A DNA stretch of 62,000 nucleotides from Phoronis australis. Its lineage: Eukaryota; Phoronida; Phoronidae. A model generated the notes under the pieces. It saw only the letters and a program-made list of their open reading frames with translations, searched no databases and had not been told where the DNA came from. The DNA is taken from the NCBI GenBank assembly GCA_002633005.1, contig NMRA01000513.1, forward strand, positions 7,702 through 69,701, in the 5' to 3' direction. The position numbers were made by a program, and so were the translations under genes. Shown in pieces: positions 33,060 to 45,610 of this stretch; the first letter of the stretch is position 1; the number at the start of each line of letters is the position of its first letter.

Positions 33060-34085
33060 ATGTGTCTCAGATTATCTTTGTGATGTTGAACTGGTTGAAG
33101 TCGGACGCACGATGGTGGTGTCGTCATCATTTTCAGTCTGGTTTGTGGAGTCATAGGTCCACTCTTTCAGGGGTAAGTTTTCTTAAAAATAGTTTGTGCC
33201 TTAGTGTTCTACAACTTTCCTTTCTCGAGTTATTCAGTATGCTCCCGTGATTGATTTATGTCTACGTTTTTGAGTCGTATCTCTGGTGTAGCCTTGACAG
33301 ATATTTCTGAAATTCGACAAGTGCGTCGATCTTCTCAAATGGTGCCATCTGTTTCTCGCTTCCACTTATCATTCTCGATATTTTCTGGTCATATGACTTC
33401 TTTTTTTCAGAAACCCTCGCTTCACTTTTATTGGTCTGTAGCTCTCGACCGCAATTCTGGTTCGATCGATATAATATTCACTGGCAGCATGTGCCTTTTC
33501 AGTAGCTCGAGAGCAATTGTTTTTGGTTGAGATCAGACGCTAGGGAGCGCTATAGTGGCCATTTTTCGTTTTCTGCTGTGTCGCTGGTGGCTATATTTTT
33601 GAATTTTGTTATGTTGATCAATCGTTTCAAGTGCTTTCATTCCTTTTCCTCTGTGACTTTCCGTTCTCGAGTTATTCCAGATTGCCGGAGGGTGCTCTTT
33701 ATTTGGTCAATTACTCTCGCGCTAAAGGTCGCATTGTTCGTCTGATCAAGAAAAAAATTATGAAAACTGCGAGTCTCACGAAAAGCACGTTGCCTGTTGT
33801 TTTGGGGCGAACTCGGATACAAGATGGCTACCTGAAAACTTTCTTGAACTAATTGCTTGTAGAGCTCTAGACATAGTTTGGGAGGATTCTTTTGATAATT
33901 GCGTGTGTGGATAGATCTCTTCAAGTACTGTCTGTATGTGTCTTCTGTTTCTTGCTTCGACTTTCTGTTCTCAAGTTATGCGAGAGCTTCTCTGCTTTAT
34001 TTCCTGATTCTGCAGTGCACTTTTGTTGGTTTAACGCAGGTGTCACGTGTGTGAGGGTGCCGCTTGTTGCTCAGTGGTCTTGATT
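33060..34085. repeat. Degenerate long-period tandem repeat
   Basis: A motif close to GACTTTCCGTTCTCGAGTTATTC recurs at about 33219, 33361 (weak), 33655 and 33959, preceded by CAAGTRCT/TTTCTCGCTTC and followed by CACTTTTATTGG/GCACTTTTGTTGG-type blocks. The spacings are about 142, 294 and 304 bases, i.e. near multiples of 147-150. Open frames are unusually long here, but they differ between units. I read it as diverged satellite-like DNA, not a gene. Confidence 0.4.
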
Positions 34086-36480
34086 TCGTCGTCGACCTCA
34101 CCCGTCTAACTTTTTCCATTCGACCTCCTCAGCTGTCCCTCCTCACAGCGTATTCGAAAATGTCAATGCATATCGGGACCAGGGCGATATATTGCCTTAA
34201 ATTACATTAATGAGTATGTGTGCGTTGTATTGTGTAGATTAGGAGTGTGGTTGCAACAAGCAACATTATAATCCATAGAAAATAAAATAACCTTCTTTTG
34301 TAATAAACGTTTTGCCAGTTAAACCACCTTGTTGCTGCCTCTCTCAAGTGTGAATAAACATATACGTGAAAAAAGAACAGTTGAGCGTGTCACTTACATA
34401 AACACATGTTGGACGTTTCTGCAAATACCTGTACTGCGAACTGAACTCGTGGATCAACATCTCGCTTCGATAACCTCTAAAGCGTGAACCTTTTTACGGT
34501 TTGTAATTTTTGGAACATCCGTCGTCCAAGCCAAGTGTGGGCTACAAATGAAGGACTACGCTCTTTCTACCATGTTTCTTTTCATTATTATTCGGAAGTG
34601 CGACATCCCACAATCATTTACAACGTGACGTATGCGCCTATCAGTAAAAGAGCAATGTTATTGAGGCCTATGAAAATCATACGTTTCAAGTTTCCCTCTT
34701 GATCTCAGAGCCGAAGCAGAAAATGAAAAAAGACAGAACACAAACATACATGTACAGCTATGGTTTTGCACTAATGACTATACACTCTTTCACGTAGCTA
34801 AAAGTAGCACTGTGAAATGTTGTTTATTATGGCTTCTCATTGATTTAAGTAATGAAACTGACGTCATAACATTCAGTCATTCTCATTGGTTGAAATCTTG
34901 GAAACTGGCGACCGCCTTTGACTTGAATGGTTTCTATTCGTTAAAACGGGCAGTGATCGAAATAAACAAACTCAAGGGAACACCGATCCCGCGACTAAGC
35001 CCAAACAAGTACAGCGCATAGATGGTGTATGCAAATTTCCGACCAATCATGGGCATTGGTGCCCACACACGGAATTCCGTCTGTCGTCCATCATGTTTCC
35101 AAAAGGGCCACTTTTCAGTATAGGTGGCGCTGTGTCAGAGGGTAAATTGACGAAGGCATTTTCTTCCCCTTGGTTGAGACACAAAATGTGTATATTTTAC
35201 AATTTTGCGAACGGCTGGCTCACTTCTAACGGGTTACTGCCTCGTCGTTACAATGGACGTGTACTCTACATTTGGACAAAAAAGCATCGTTTCACCATTG
35301 TACATGTGCATGTGTATAGCAAAACCCTCACTCATACATGTAGTATTTTGTAAGCTCGCAATTTACTACTTGCGGTCATTACCCGTATATGTATACCTAG
35401 TTGTCAAGGCAACTATTACTTATATTAAACTATTACTTATATTAACTATACAGAATAATTTGAAATTTCAAGTATTCTATCAAAAATAAACTCTTTCAAA
35501 ACATAAAAATATTCTGTTGTAAACCTCTTCAAGAGATAAAACTAGTTCACATATTCATTCAACAACCTGTAGTGGCATGCACGAGTAAAATCAAAGCATT
35601 GACAACAGAACATTGCGAAACCTTAAATCGAAAGCTGTGCAAGTATTATTACCATACATCATTAAACAAACGAAAACAAAATAGTGCCTTAGACGTTTGT
35701 TGGAGCCTTGTGGCATCGTTGAAGTGTAACAGGCTTTGTGAACATTTTGAAGAATCTCTTAGATGCTGACTAACTGTGGATTGTTTTGTTTTTACAACAT
35801 TTGTACGCTGAGCCTCGTACATGAACTAAATCATACGTCACTATGAACTTCTCTGAACACATATTGCAGCAGATCCCATATGTTAAAGGGTAAATGAGTA
35901 TTTTACATGCAGTTAGATTAATAAATGTTGGCGGTAAAGTAAAAAAGAATTTCAGGCATACAGAGCTATAGCAGCAAAATACTGGCTGTCTGAAAAGCAC
36001 AATCTTCAGGTGACACCAATTTTTTAAATGTCGGCATTGTACAGCCTTTCAAGGTCTCTGCAGAACTCGGCAGTCCGCACTTTTTAGAGTACCGAGACTT
36101 GTTATAATCCATTAAATTGAGGGATCTGTCCACAACAGGAACTGATGACTGGTACAGTGTTGGTGGACGTGGGCATTAGCTTCTAAGAATTACAATCTTT
36201 TCACTTCATCATGCATGTTTTCCAAGTCTTCTTCTGTACTAAAAAAGTTGAGAAATATCCAGTTAGAGGGTATCAATTAAACTGATAAAATTTGAATTTG
36301 GTATCGAGCTTGTCGCTCAGGAAATAAATGAATGCTTTCTTAGTTAATTAGCCATCGACTTTAGAGCAATTAATAAGAGCATTAATAGGGTATTATTCGC
36401 TACATTACTGAAAACTCCAGAAATGGGAAAACTACCATAAAACTTGTTTGAAGTCTATTCATTAAAGGAAAACAATGAGT
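34086..36480. other. Intergenic stretch, no gene seen
   Basis: AT-rich, with several short unconserved open frames and TACATGTA words. No supported coding or RNA feature. Confidence 0.35.
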
Positions 36481-36560
36481 AGAATGCATGGGTATTAGTG
36501 ACAATGCATGGGTGTCAGTGACAATGCATGGGTATCAGTGACAATGCATGGGTATCAGTA
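36481..36560. repeat. 20-bp tandem repeat, four units
   Basis: Four near-identical, head-to-tail copies of AGAATGCATGGGTATTAGTG / ACAATGCATGGGTATCAGTG at 36481, 36501, 36521 and 36541. There is no spacer between units, so it is a minisatellite and not a CRISPR-like array. Confidence 0.9.
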
Positions 36561-37599
36561 ATCGTGACAAGGCATTTTATCTTTCTCATAACATGATATT
36601 GCCTACGTCTATGAACGTACGCGATGTTTCATTAGAAATGTAATTTACATTATTTGGCCCATGGGAATATGATCCAGCTGCAACATACATTTAAAGGTAT
36701 CAAATTCATAACCTCTGAAGTACTGAGTTTGAAGGGCGTTCACCAAGTAGCTTATGCCGCTCAATAGGGCCTACTCATCAACCAAAGTCACGGTGAGCAA
36801 AATTTCACTTTCCATAGAATTGCACTTTAGTCAGTGAAAGCCAAAAATGTCAAGCATCTCGTTAACTCAAGCTGAAATTTGATTTTTAAACCTATTAGCG
36901 GAACAGTTTGTACATTTAACCAGTATGGTTATATCAGAACATACTGTAGAGACACTACTGGTAGATGACTGGTGGCGATGGCAAACCTCTAGTATCCAAT
37001 ACATCTCTTACTCTGTGCCTAACTCAATTATTTAGTTTTAGTTCATGTAACCAAAATAAAAATTCACTTCTCTCAATCAAATATGTCCAATGCTCTGATC
37101 TGAGAATTTTAAGACAGAATCGTAAAAACATGTTTCTAAGTCTCAAGTAATTAAAGTAAACGAAATATGTTAGATCAAAACACGATTAACTGGCAGTTGT
37201 TTTAGCACTAAGCACATGCAGGTTTTGTTCTGCAACCCAACCTAATTTTGAAATGTTTGCTCAGCTACATAACTTCCATATCCTTGATCAGCTGAGTCAG
37301 TTGGAAAAGAACTTCTATTTTGTTCGTAAAACCAAAGCTACTCATTCATGAATGAGACCTAAGTTACTTAATTTAATTGGCATAAATACAGTTGAAATCA
37401 AAAACTCGCCAATTAATCTATGCAGTTCTTCACTGCCCATGCACAGTTTATGCTGAGCCAAAACTGTTTGAAAGGGTTTGAAGCGCTTAATGGTCACTTT
37501 CCAGGAATATACATGTAACCTTGACAACCAATTGGTAACACCTATTTAAAATAAACATTGCTGGTAACTTGTTGTTAAATCAAACCATACGGATATTAC

Positions 37600-37812
37600 C
37601 TAAGTCCTGAAATTCAATAGCTATTCAATACAGATTAAAAATTCTCTAAGTGCTGAAATTTAATTGCCATTCAACAGCCGTTCAATAGCCATTCAATCGA
37701 CGGCATAATCAGGTTGGAGGATAGGGCTAATTGAACTTTCATTCAATAGACATATTCAATTGAAATTCAGTTTACTATTGAATTTTAATTGAATCTCAGT
37801 TGAAACTCAACT
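37600..37812. repeat. ATTCAAT-rich self-complementary repeat
   Basis: Many copies of ATTCAATAG and its reverse (ATTCAATTGAAAT, TATTGAATTTTAATTGAAT) occur over about 210 bases. The pattern would fold back on itself in several registers. Class unknown. Confidence 0.5.
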
Positions 37813-39500
37813 TCTCCTTTTCGTATAGGGGGAACCCTAGCAAATTTGATTTATAAACATATAGCACAAACACTTGCCAATGTTTGTGCTACATGACCTT
37901 TGAAGGCAAACGTCTTTTCTTATAGCACGTTATGGAAATGACCTATGAATAACAATAGTTCAGTTTGTGTAACTGTATTTTTATCAATTGTAGCGGTTTG
38001 GAAAAAAGAAAGCATCTGGCTAACAATTTTTGAAATTGGCTAAAAGTTTTCAGATGCCTTAGCCATTTTGGCTAACACCTTTAGAAGTCTAGCGCAAGCT
38101 TAGTTATAACATCACGACTTTGATGGGCGGCGCAGCACTGGAAAATTGGGAGATATAGCCCCCAATCTTTTATGGTGCGCCGCCCATGAGCAGTAGAGAC
38201 GGTGGTGCTCCCAGAGGGCCTTCATGCACCGGAAGCGGCTTTTTGGCGAATTACGCTTCTCACTGATTGAAACGATAGATCAAAGTCACGTTGCTGTGAG
38301 CAGTGAGTGCCTTTTGCACGCAGAAGGACAGTTTAAGAGGCTGTTGATGTCTTTAATCCCTTCCAATTCCAACAAATACATGTACTCCTGTAATCAAATT
38401 CTTTTCGAGCTGCCTTTCATTCAGTTGCCCAAATTGGCAATTGTTTATTTTTACACTGCTTGCGTCAGGGGAGATGACGACTGAGGTTGTAGGCTATCTC
38501 CAGGTGTAGTGAAAAACTGGCCACGAAGGACTGCTCGAAAAATAAGTGGGTCTGTTCCAAACATTCAGTCCGAAGTCAAAATTAGCGCAAGATTGGTGTG
38601 GCCATACATGTAAGCTTCCTGTCCTTCGGCTTTGAGATCCTAGCCATTCTCCAAGCAGTAATGCTCAACTGCTGTCGGGAGAACACCCTCAAGCACTAAC
38701 CACTGACGAGTCCTAAGCGGAAGAATGATGTTGAAAAGCATCAAACTGTACGGCCACACGAGCAGCTGAACTTAGCGATGTTGCTTGATAACTCGCAAAC
38801 ACAAATATATTAGTTCCAAGAAACACACTTTTCAGCTTGGTGGCTATGGTGCAGGGCTATCTCAGATTATGACTCCCGAGTTTCCTACGTCTGGCCGCCT
38901 TTGTCTCTGCACCTGCTGGATCTCAGCACTCTAGCGGTAGTCCCCGGAAATTGTTGTTTTCAAGCACATTTTTATTTTTTTTTTATTTATTTCAACCTAA
39001 TGCACATTATTTTGTTTCGTATCAGAGGTACATTTTTGTTACTCATAAGCCCTTGGCTGGCGTTCAGCTGAACTTCTCTTCCGGTCAAAATTCAGAGATT
39101 CCATCGGCACATGGAAGGACACTGGATTACTGCCGGAACTCAAAGCCTTGGTCGAGCTGTTGTCACTAAAACTAAACTGTTGAATTACTTTTTGACCTGT
39201 ACCTCTAGTATACACTATGTCTGTAGAATTAAAGAGAAGCTCATTTTGAAGTTGTTCAAACATGATATTTAGATTTATGAAGCTTTAAAAAAGAATTTGA
39301 GTTATTTTTGTAAATACCCTATTTTTGCAACTACCAAACCAGACTTGTAACCTTTTGTAACCATACCACGACTTAGTGATCATGCTACCTTCAAAATTAG
39401 ATGAAACCTACATTTATTGAATGATACTACAAAAAATGTCAAGTTCATAAGAAGGTAGGCCTAATTTAAATGTCTTAATGGTGCAAACGGACAATTCCAT
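37813..39500. other. Intergenic stretch with one recurring GC-rich block
   Basis: 38125-38195 (GGGCGGCGCAGCACTGG ... GCGCCGCCCATGA) echoes the block at 14975-15115 and is palindromic at its ends, so it is probably another small repeat family. 38500-38950 is GC-richer but has no open frame that I recognise. Confidence 0.35.
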
Positions 39501-39839
39501 AAGCGGATTTAGGGGGGCAGGGGCCCCAGCTCCCCCACCCCCTTGGCTGCCGCAAGCAAAATGAAACAGCAAGAGCATGAAGCGTGAGGAAATATTGAGT
39601 TCAGTAACTAGGACCGGTAGCGGAACAGAGGTGCTCAGACCCTAGATCATCGCGGCTGAATCTTGTTCCTGTTTTTTTTTTTTTTTTAGTCCACCGATAG
39701 ATTTTCTGAACAGAAGGTCCAACGGTCTACACCCCTGGCCCATGGAACGTTCGGGCAGTCTGTGCACATACAATCGCACTTTGCCCAATTTCACGAGGCA
39801 ACATATGTTGGGCCCCCTGTGGTATCCTAGATCCGCCAC
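39501..39839. mobile_element. GGCGGA-ended element, family C, with ~180-bp internal insertion
   Basis: Ends AAGCGGATTTAG and CTAGATCCGCC. The flanking arms match 28965-29123, but about 180 bases (from about 39598, including a T15 run at 39671) sit between 'GAGGAAATATTG' and 'CACATACAAT', which are adjacent in the other copy. Confidence 0.6.
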
Positions 39840-40249
39840 TGAATTCCAGACATTAATTTGACTTAAGACACTGACAGCCCTAAACCTACTGGAGCTAACT
39901 GTTTGCCTAGGACGAGATGAGTGTGTACCTGAGCTATGAACCTGAATTTTTTGATCAAAATATTTCGTTACAAGATTAGAAAAGCGTTAACACTGCGATC
40001 GAGTCGACCTAGTCAGAGAGTGCATGTGTTGTCTGTAATCTATGACCTACTTTACTCCAGGAGTCCCATCAGTTGTGACCTACTTTTCATTTGGCGAAAT
40101 TTAGCAGACGACAGAATAAAAATATCGGTGAATCTTCACTGATTTTATTCGAAAGATCATGAAATCTATGGAATCGTACAGATAATTCGACTTCATACCC
40201 AGCTTTACATGAACATATCGTATCCGTGGCCTTGCGGCGTGAAAATACG

Positions 40250-40489
40250 AAATCCCCCCAACCCCATTTGGCGAAGTGGGCAAAGAGGTCAGCGTCAGAG
40301 AAACAACAAGTCCAAGATAACCGAAACAAAAGTCCAAAAAGGCAAGATGGCAGGAATTCGACGGGAATAATCAATCCATAGCTCTGATCGTAGTACTCCC
40401 GTTTTTTTTTTTCACCCCCGTTTTTTTAGCAAAATGTCCACATTCTCAAAAATTCGAGCACCCTATATTTTAGGTTGGGTGCGCGCATG
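40250..40489. mobile_element. MITE copy 3 (GCATGCGCGCACCCA family), left end lost
   Basis: The right end TGGGTGCGCGCATG at 40476-40489 and internal blocks (CCCCATTTGGCGAAGTGGGC, 'AACAACAAGTCCAAGATAAC', 'CACATTCTCAAAAATTCGAG') match the copy at 398-661. The left inverted repeat is not recognisable. Confidence 0.6.
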
Positions 40490-40665
40490 ATAACCATATT
40501 CAAAAGAGATACTATTCTTGTGATCATATGGGAAACAGTAACATTATTTTATAACTAACCATCAGGACTAGTCATTTTGTGTAATTCACAAATAGTGGTC
40601 TTCACGTTCTTCAAAATTCCACCCTTTCGATGGCGGTCAATCCTATAGTATTTTGTTCACATTTT

Positions 40666-40870
40666 TGGTTGTTTGGGTCGAATGTCTTGATACTGCTGTG
40701 CTGGGCACGAGTGTTTTGTATTTTTTGATGAATTTGAAATCTCATATTCCTCGTGATGTGACTTGGCAGTGTCGAATTTACATGTATAGGGAGACAAAGG
40801 GACATTTCCCCCGAACTGCTTCACCGACAGAGGGTCCCGTCTGAAATGGGACACATTAAAGTGTAATTTT
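40666..40870. repeat. Long dispersed repeat, 5' part copy
   Basis: Matches 1190-1385 over its whole length ('TTGTTTGGGTCGAATGTCTT', 'ATTTACATGTATAGGGAGAC', 'CCGAACTGCTTCACCGA'). As at 398-2320, it follows a MITE copy, so the two may belong to one larger compound unit. Confidence 0.6.
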
Positions 40871-41117
40871 CAAGGTCCAAGCATGTTAAATTGTAATAAT
40901 ATCTTCAAGGTATTGTTATTTGGATATATTTTATTCAAATTCTCGTAAAATTGTATCTTTGATTAAAACTGCGAAAATAAACAGAATCCGCGAAATATTG
41001 ACCTTTTAACACCGTGACATGGTGTTGGGGAACACAAAATAGATCATACACTGTATCTCGCAATGCAGTTCACAGCCATTATAACACAATACACGGGGAA
41101 CCAAGACCGTTTTAGCA

Positions 41118-41189
41118 ATGGCGCGTTGGTGTGTGTGCGCTAACTGTTCTGACACCACCCAGGTGGAAGGAGTGAGCCCATTTAAATTC
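41118..41189 (+). pseudogene. Second THAP-like N-terminal fragment
   Basis: ATG opens MARWCVCANCSDTTQ, then EGVSPFKF. This matches the usual start of THAP domains: the 'M-x-R-x-C-x-x-x-x-C' zinc half-site and the 'GVSxFxF' strand before the P. The following residues (SLVLIG...) no longer fit, and no second half of the zinc finger follows. It could be an exon whose partner is lost. Confidence 0.4.
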
Positions 41190-43880
41190 TCACTAGTTTT
41201 GATAGGGGTACAGATAGCAATGCCAGACGGTGTTTACATGTATAATACCAGTACTGGAAATTGTGAAAAGCTTTTGTGTATGGCATTCGGATGTTCGGTT
41301 TGTATCGATAAACTCCTGATATACATGCACTATGTTCCTATACTGAAACATTTCAATGTTTCTTTGATACAATGACTATAAATATTATGGCATAGCTTTT
41401 TTGGTAAATTGGATTTGCACTGAACAGTTGCTGCCTCATACAGTGCATCGGTGTAGAAAGACCTTCTTTAGTGGGGGTGAAAAGGTATCTGTTTGGGTCG
41501 TCAGTCTTTTCAGGCTACAATATCATCCAAATTGTACGACAGGATAATCACTTCCACAGAATTCGAACATTTTATTGGGATTTTTTTGTAAGTAGAGCAA
41601 GCACTCCCTCCACATTTCCCCACTTCCTACACATGTGCATACTTTTTTGCGTTTTCATGCCATGTCATCTAAAGCTATTGCATACTGGAGCTTTTGGGTT
41701 GAGAGTCAGTAGGATACTTTGTCGTGTTGGTTGATATCAGTAGAACTCGATAAGATGGTTCCAGTGAGACTGAGACATTTCATCAAAGTCAGAGTTATTT
41801 CCAGTCGTTAATGTGAAATTGATGCAAGCTAAACTTTCTAAAGTTCCCATTGAAGCACTACCAATTTAGAGAGTTCTGCTGTATAAGAAGGCGGGGGATT
41901 CAGTCTCGACCTCAGATAATGGCCCAGATTTACTACGTAACAGCCATACTGTTGAATGTGTTCATTTCAAGCACACAAACTGGACTCCAATGAGACCGAT
42001 TCCTCTGTTTACCTAGGAAAACCATAAGTTTAACTGATGTTGAGTTAAGAGGTTTATAATGTAGTCCCAGTTAAATTACACTTGTCGTGACCATGTCATT
42101 ATAATAAACTAGATTGATAAGCATCAATAAATGCTGCTCCCTGTGTTAATTATTTACCATTCTGAAACCATAGAAGTCTTCATGGAATGCCATCTTCAAT
42201 TTCCTGCCGCTGAGGTTGCGCTGCGATTGCATTCGTTTGTTACGATGTTTGTTCTTTCTATGGAATTTGTCTCTACATTTTGCAACTCATCCGAATTACA
42301 TAAAGATAGACACCGAGTCATAAGTTTTAGTAAGAGAATTCATAGGTGCAGGAGTTGGCATTCAAGGGCTAAGACAACTGTCGATATCTATAAATATATG
42401 AAACTAATGAGAAAATCCGCGGAACTCAAAGTCCTCCTCATTTTCTAGCGAAGGGTAGAAACCTCTTATGCAGGCTATTGCGCATGCTGGAATGACAACA
42501 CCGACAATTCGTCCTAAGCGACCGTGTACCCATCTTTGGAACTGTAGGCAACTAGTCGCATCCTTTCATCCAAGGGTCAGTCACAGTCAACAGAATATTG
42601 ACTTTTGTATTGCAGCCATGGCGTCTCCAAAACATCACGACTGATGCATATTGGTTTAAAACCTCCTGCTCCACAAAACATTTTTTTCTTCTCTATAAGT
42701 TGTCATGCTTCATTTCTTCGTCCAGTTTTGCAACAAACCTGTCGACCTCTTGACGCTTTCTTCAACAATTGGGGTTTATCTGATAGTTGCCACAGGTAAA
42801 CCTGCAAGATGTGTCAACTATAATACATTACTTCAGTGAACACCAAAATTTCCAACTGAAAAAATTACCAAGAGTGCCTCCGCCAAATTAAATTGAGGTG
42901 GCTGCATACGACTTGAAAATTGATTGTTCAGAGTAACCCCCCCTTGAGACCCACCCCCCTTGAGGAGCGACCCGTTTACAACAGAACAAAAATTATACCT
43001 GTTTCCAAAAAACAAACTTTGAAACATCACAACCTATTTATTTTTCATACAAATTGATTATGTATAGTAAAAATACTTGTCATACAAATTAATAGTGCTA
43101 CACCCAAGGCAGTGGTAGATTATGTCCGGAGGATTTAGTAACGGACATTAGTTGATTGATTTTTAACTGACCCTAAAACTCAAGGTTTTTACCCTGATTC
43201 ATTGATAGAGAGGATTGTTTTGTAAATAGTCGTGAGACCTGTTCTCCCAATCTGAACCCTAACGGCAACCACATACCGTCAAGCAAACTAGACAATGCCA
43301 GTGGGGCAAACCAACTTGAAAAGCAGTGTTGTCACTCAAATAGTTGCCAGTATCCTAAATATTACTGTAAAGATTTCCTAAAACTATATGCTATATGGGC
43401 AATTACCAATCCAATGGGATGCCCTCTATAATTTGTAGAAACTTTACCAAGCAATTCCTACCCAATTCGTCTCGTACCCAGGCCATGTACATGTACCTTA
43501 TTTCATTTATAAATAACGGCAACATTGGGTCAATGTACATATAATATATGAAGTGTTTTTTTTCGATTTCAAGCATCGCCTTACAGAATAAAACTGTTTT
43601 GGAAAACAAGTGGGTCCGAGTTGGCTTGGCCCTTGAGTACGAAAATGAAATGACCTGTTCTATAACCTATAGAATTATCGCCCCCCTCCCCCAGCTCTGA
43701 GGTAAGAAAGTTTAAATTATAAAATTGCCCTTCATTTGTCCCCTTCTTTACACTTCGCGGTCGAGAATTCCAAAGTGGCTCTCATTCATTACATTGCATA
43801 CATTAATTCACTCACTAGTAACACCAAACTCAGTCTCAGAGGAGCAGGAGACACATTTGTCCAATGCTCAATGGTCTGCC
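41190..43880. other. Intergenic stretch, no gene seen
   Basis: Only short open frames of unremarkable composition. C-rich blocks at 42938-42965 and 43680-43695 look like eroded repeats. Confidence 0.35.
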
Positions 43881-43947
43881 AGTGAAAGCCAGGATTCGGA
43901 CCTGGGTCTCACAAACGGGAGTTCGGAGCTGAAACCATTGAGCCATA
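43830..43947 (-). mobile_element. tRNA-derived SINE head (second family)
   Basis: On the minus strand, TGGCTCAATGG (A box, about 43935-43945) and GGTCCGAATCC (B box, about 43890-43900) are at tRNA-like spacing. The following part, 'CTCAGAGGAGCAGGAGACAC' on the plus strand at 43835-43854, recurs as a fragment at 51347-51377. Confidence 0.55.
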
Positions 43948-44209
43948 ATTTCGACAAATAATCAGAGAGCAAACACTTTTGAGTGATTTGCTAAAATGCA
44001 AAAAAATCCCAGTTTTTATCACTGAAACTGGTATTTATCCACGGCTGAAACACCATTCACCAGTGGGGACTTGGGCGCCTGGGACTGACGGGTAAAGCTA
44101 CTTAATTTTGTACTAAAAAGGACCAAGTAATAGTTCGCTGTTGTAGGATACATATTAATAACATTCTCATCAGTCACTAACATCCAATGGCAACTCCTGC
44201 CTACCTTCA

Positions 44210-44413
44210 GCCCGTGGATGTTCCTTGGACGAACCGGCTGGGGCTGAGTCTTCGACGACCGGAACAAGAGGATCGAGGCTCCAGTACAGAAAAGCTGAGA
44301 ACACAAATTGTTCCTATGGGATCTATCACCTCCTCTCCCATGTCCAAAAGGTCGAAATCATCTGAAAATTCCACCTGTCCGTCCCTGTATCTTTCAAAGT
44401 ATTCCTCACCTAG
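44210..44413 (-). pseudogene. Unidentified acidic coding-like segment next to a retrotransposon insertion
   Basis: About 67 open minus-strand codons begin after CAGCCTAG with EEYFERYRDGQVEFSDDFDL and continue LDMGEEVIDPIG, before a basic, less convincing tail that ends in TGA. The acidic first half has natural codon and residue composition. A GAAG|GTAGGC donor-like site lies at the end in another frame. Not recognised; it may be an exon fragment interrupted by the (TAC)n-tailed element at 44449. Confidence 0.25.
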
Positions 44414-44448
44414 GCTGCTGTACTATCTTGGACACATATTGTTTTCTT

Positions 44449-44495
<47 letters not shown>
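44449..44495. repeat. (TAG)n microsatellite, 3' tail of a minus-strand LINE
   Basis: About fifteen uninterrupted TAG units on the plus strand. Read on the minus strand it is a (TAC)n tract that directly follows the end of the reverse-transcriptase element, so it is best explained as that element's 3' tail. Confidence 0.8.
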
Positions 44496-45142
44496 ATACA
44501 CCTTATTCACGTTAAGATAAAAAATACACTCGATACAGATTTACGCTTAAGGAGACTCCGTGAAGGACCCGAAGAGTCTGCTGACCACGGAGCCACCAGA
44601 AAATAACAAATACAGTGTTACAGGTAATCAGAATTACAAAGATTAGGTGATTATGTAATTTAGAACTGTTTGTGAAGAGACTAGGAGAGATTATCGAAGA
44701 TAGTTACACACAAAGCAGTTGGGAATAGTGCACTCAAGTTCATAACTTTCAAAATAAACATTTTTAAAATGATTTATAACAGATGATAACGAATGGGTAA
44801 ACAGTTTTGGGAGACACTTTCAGGAAGGTTATTGATGATATGAGGTAGGGCATTGCGAACTGAATCTTCAGCAAATGATTTAGTACAACGAGGAGTTAAT
44901 TTTTTGTAGAAGATATCGTTGCCTAGTGTAATGTTCATGAACAGACCCACGGTTTATTAAATTGAACGTGTTGAATAATGAAGGTAAGTAATTATGAACA
45001 TATTTGTAGAAAAATTTAACAATAGCAACAACAGTCCTTAATAGTCTGTGTAGTCTTAAATAAAGGATCTGTATGGGCATTAAAATAACTAGAGGTAATA
45101 TTGCGAATAACCTTTTTCTGTAATTTGAATATTGTACTATGT

Positions 45143-45595
45143 TCACCCCCATAGCAAAATTCCATAATTAAACTGAGGAAGGACAAGACCATTATATACA
45201 GTTTTCAAAGTTTCAAAGGGTAAGAAATGTTTTAGTTTATTAAAAACACCACAGAATCTGCTTATTTTTCTCAAAAAATTGTTCATGAATGGACTCCATA
45301 ACAAGTTTTCGTTGATGGTAACACCAAGTAAATTGCAAGAACAAACTCTTTCAATTTCCAAGTTATTAAAATCATCAATATATTTTGGAGGTTTATGAAA
45401 AACCATAAATTTTGTTTTAGTTGCATTTAAAACCAGTCCATTTACATTTAACCAAGACTGAATTTTCTCCAGCTTTGCACAAAACATATGTGACTCATTC
45501 ACAGACAGCGCGCTATAAATACCATAAATAACAGTAGTATCATCAGCATAAAGTATGCAATCAAAGAAACTTGTGCACTTCACATAATCATTCAT
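45143..45595 (-). pseudogene. Reverse transcriptase palm (YADD) and thumb, LINE 1
   Basis: 150 open codons: MNDYVKC, then ILYADDTTVIYG with the YADD catalytic motif, then WLNVNGLVLNATKTKFMVF and the LGVTINENLLW thumb motif, ending QFNYGILLWG. The preceding frame ends at a TGA at the strand joining GSILG to the 'LFxIYxND' motif. The family order is intact but the gene is dead. Confidence 0.8.
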
Positions 45596-45610
45596 ATAAA
45601 TGACGAATAA

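Noticed and set aside
33062-34083. Cluster of long plus-strand frames as a gene
   Set aside because: Frames are in different phases, start within diverged tandem units and have no consistent splice sites.
36481-36560. CRISPR-like array
   Set aside because: The 20-base units are contiguous with no spacers, and the DNA is metazoan.
44187-44606. 139-codon plus-strand frame
   Set aside because: It is held open by the (TAG)n microsatellite, which translates as a Val run. The minus-strand reading is more protein-like.
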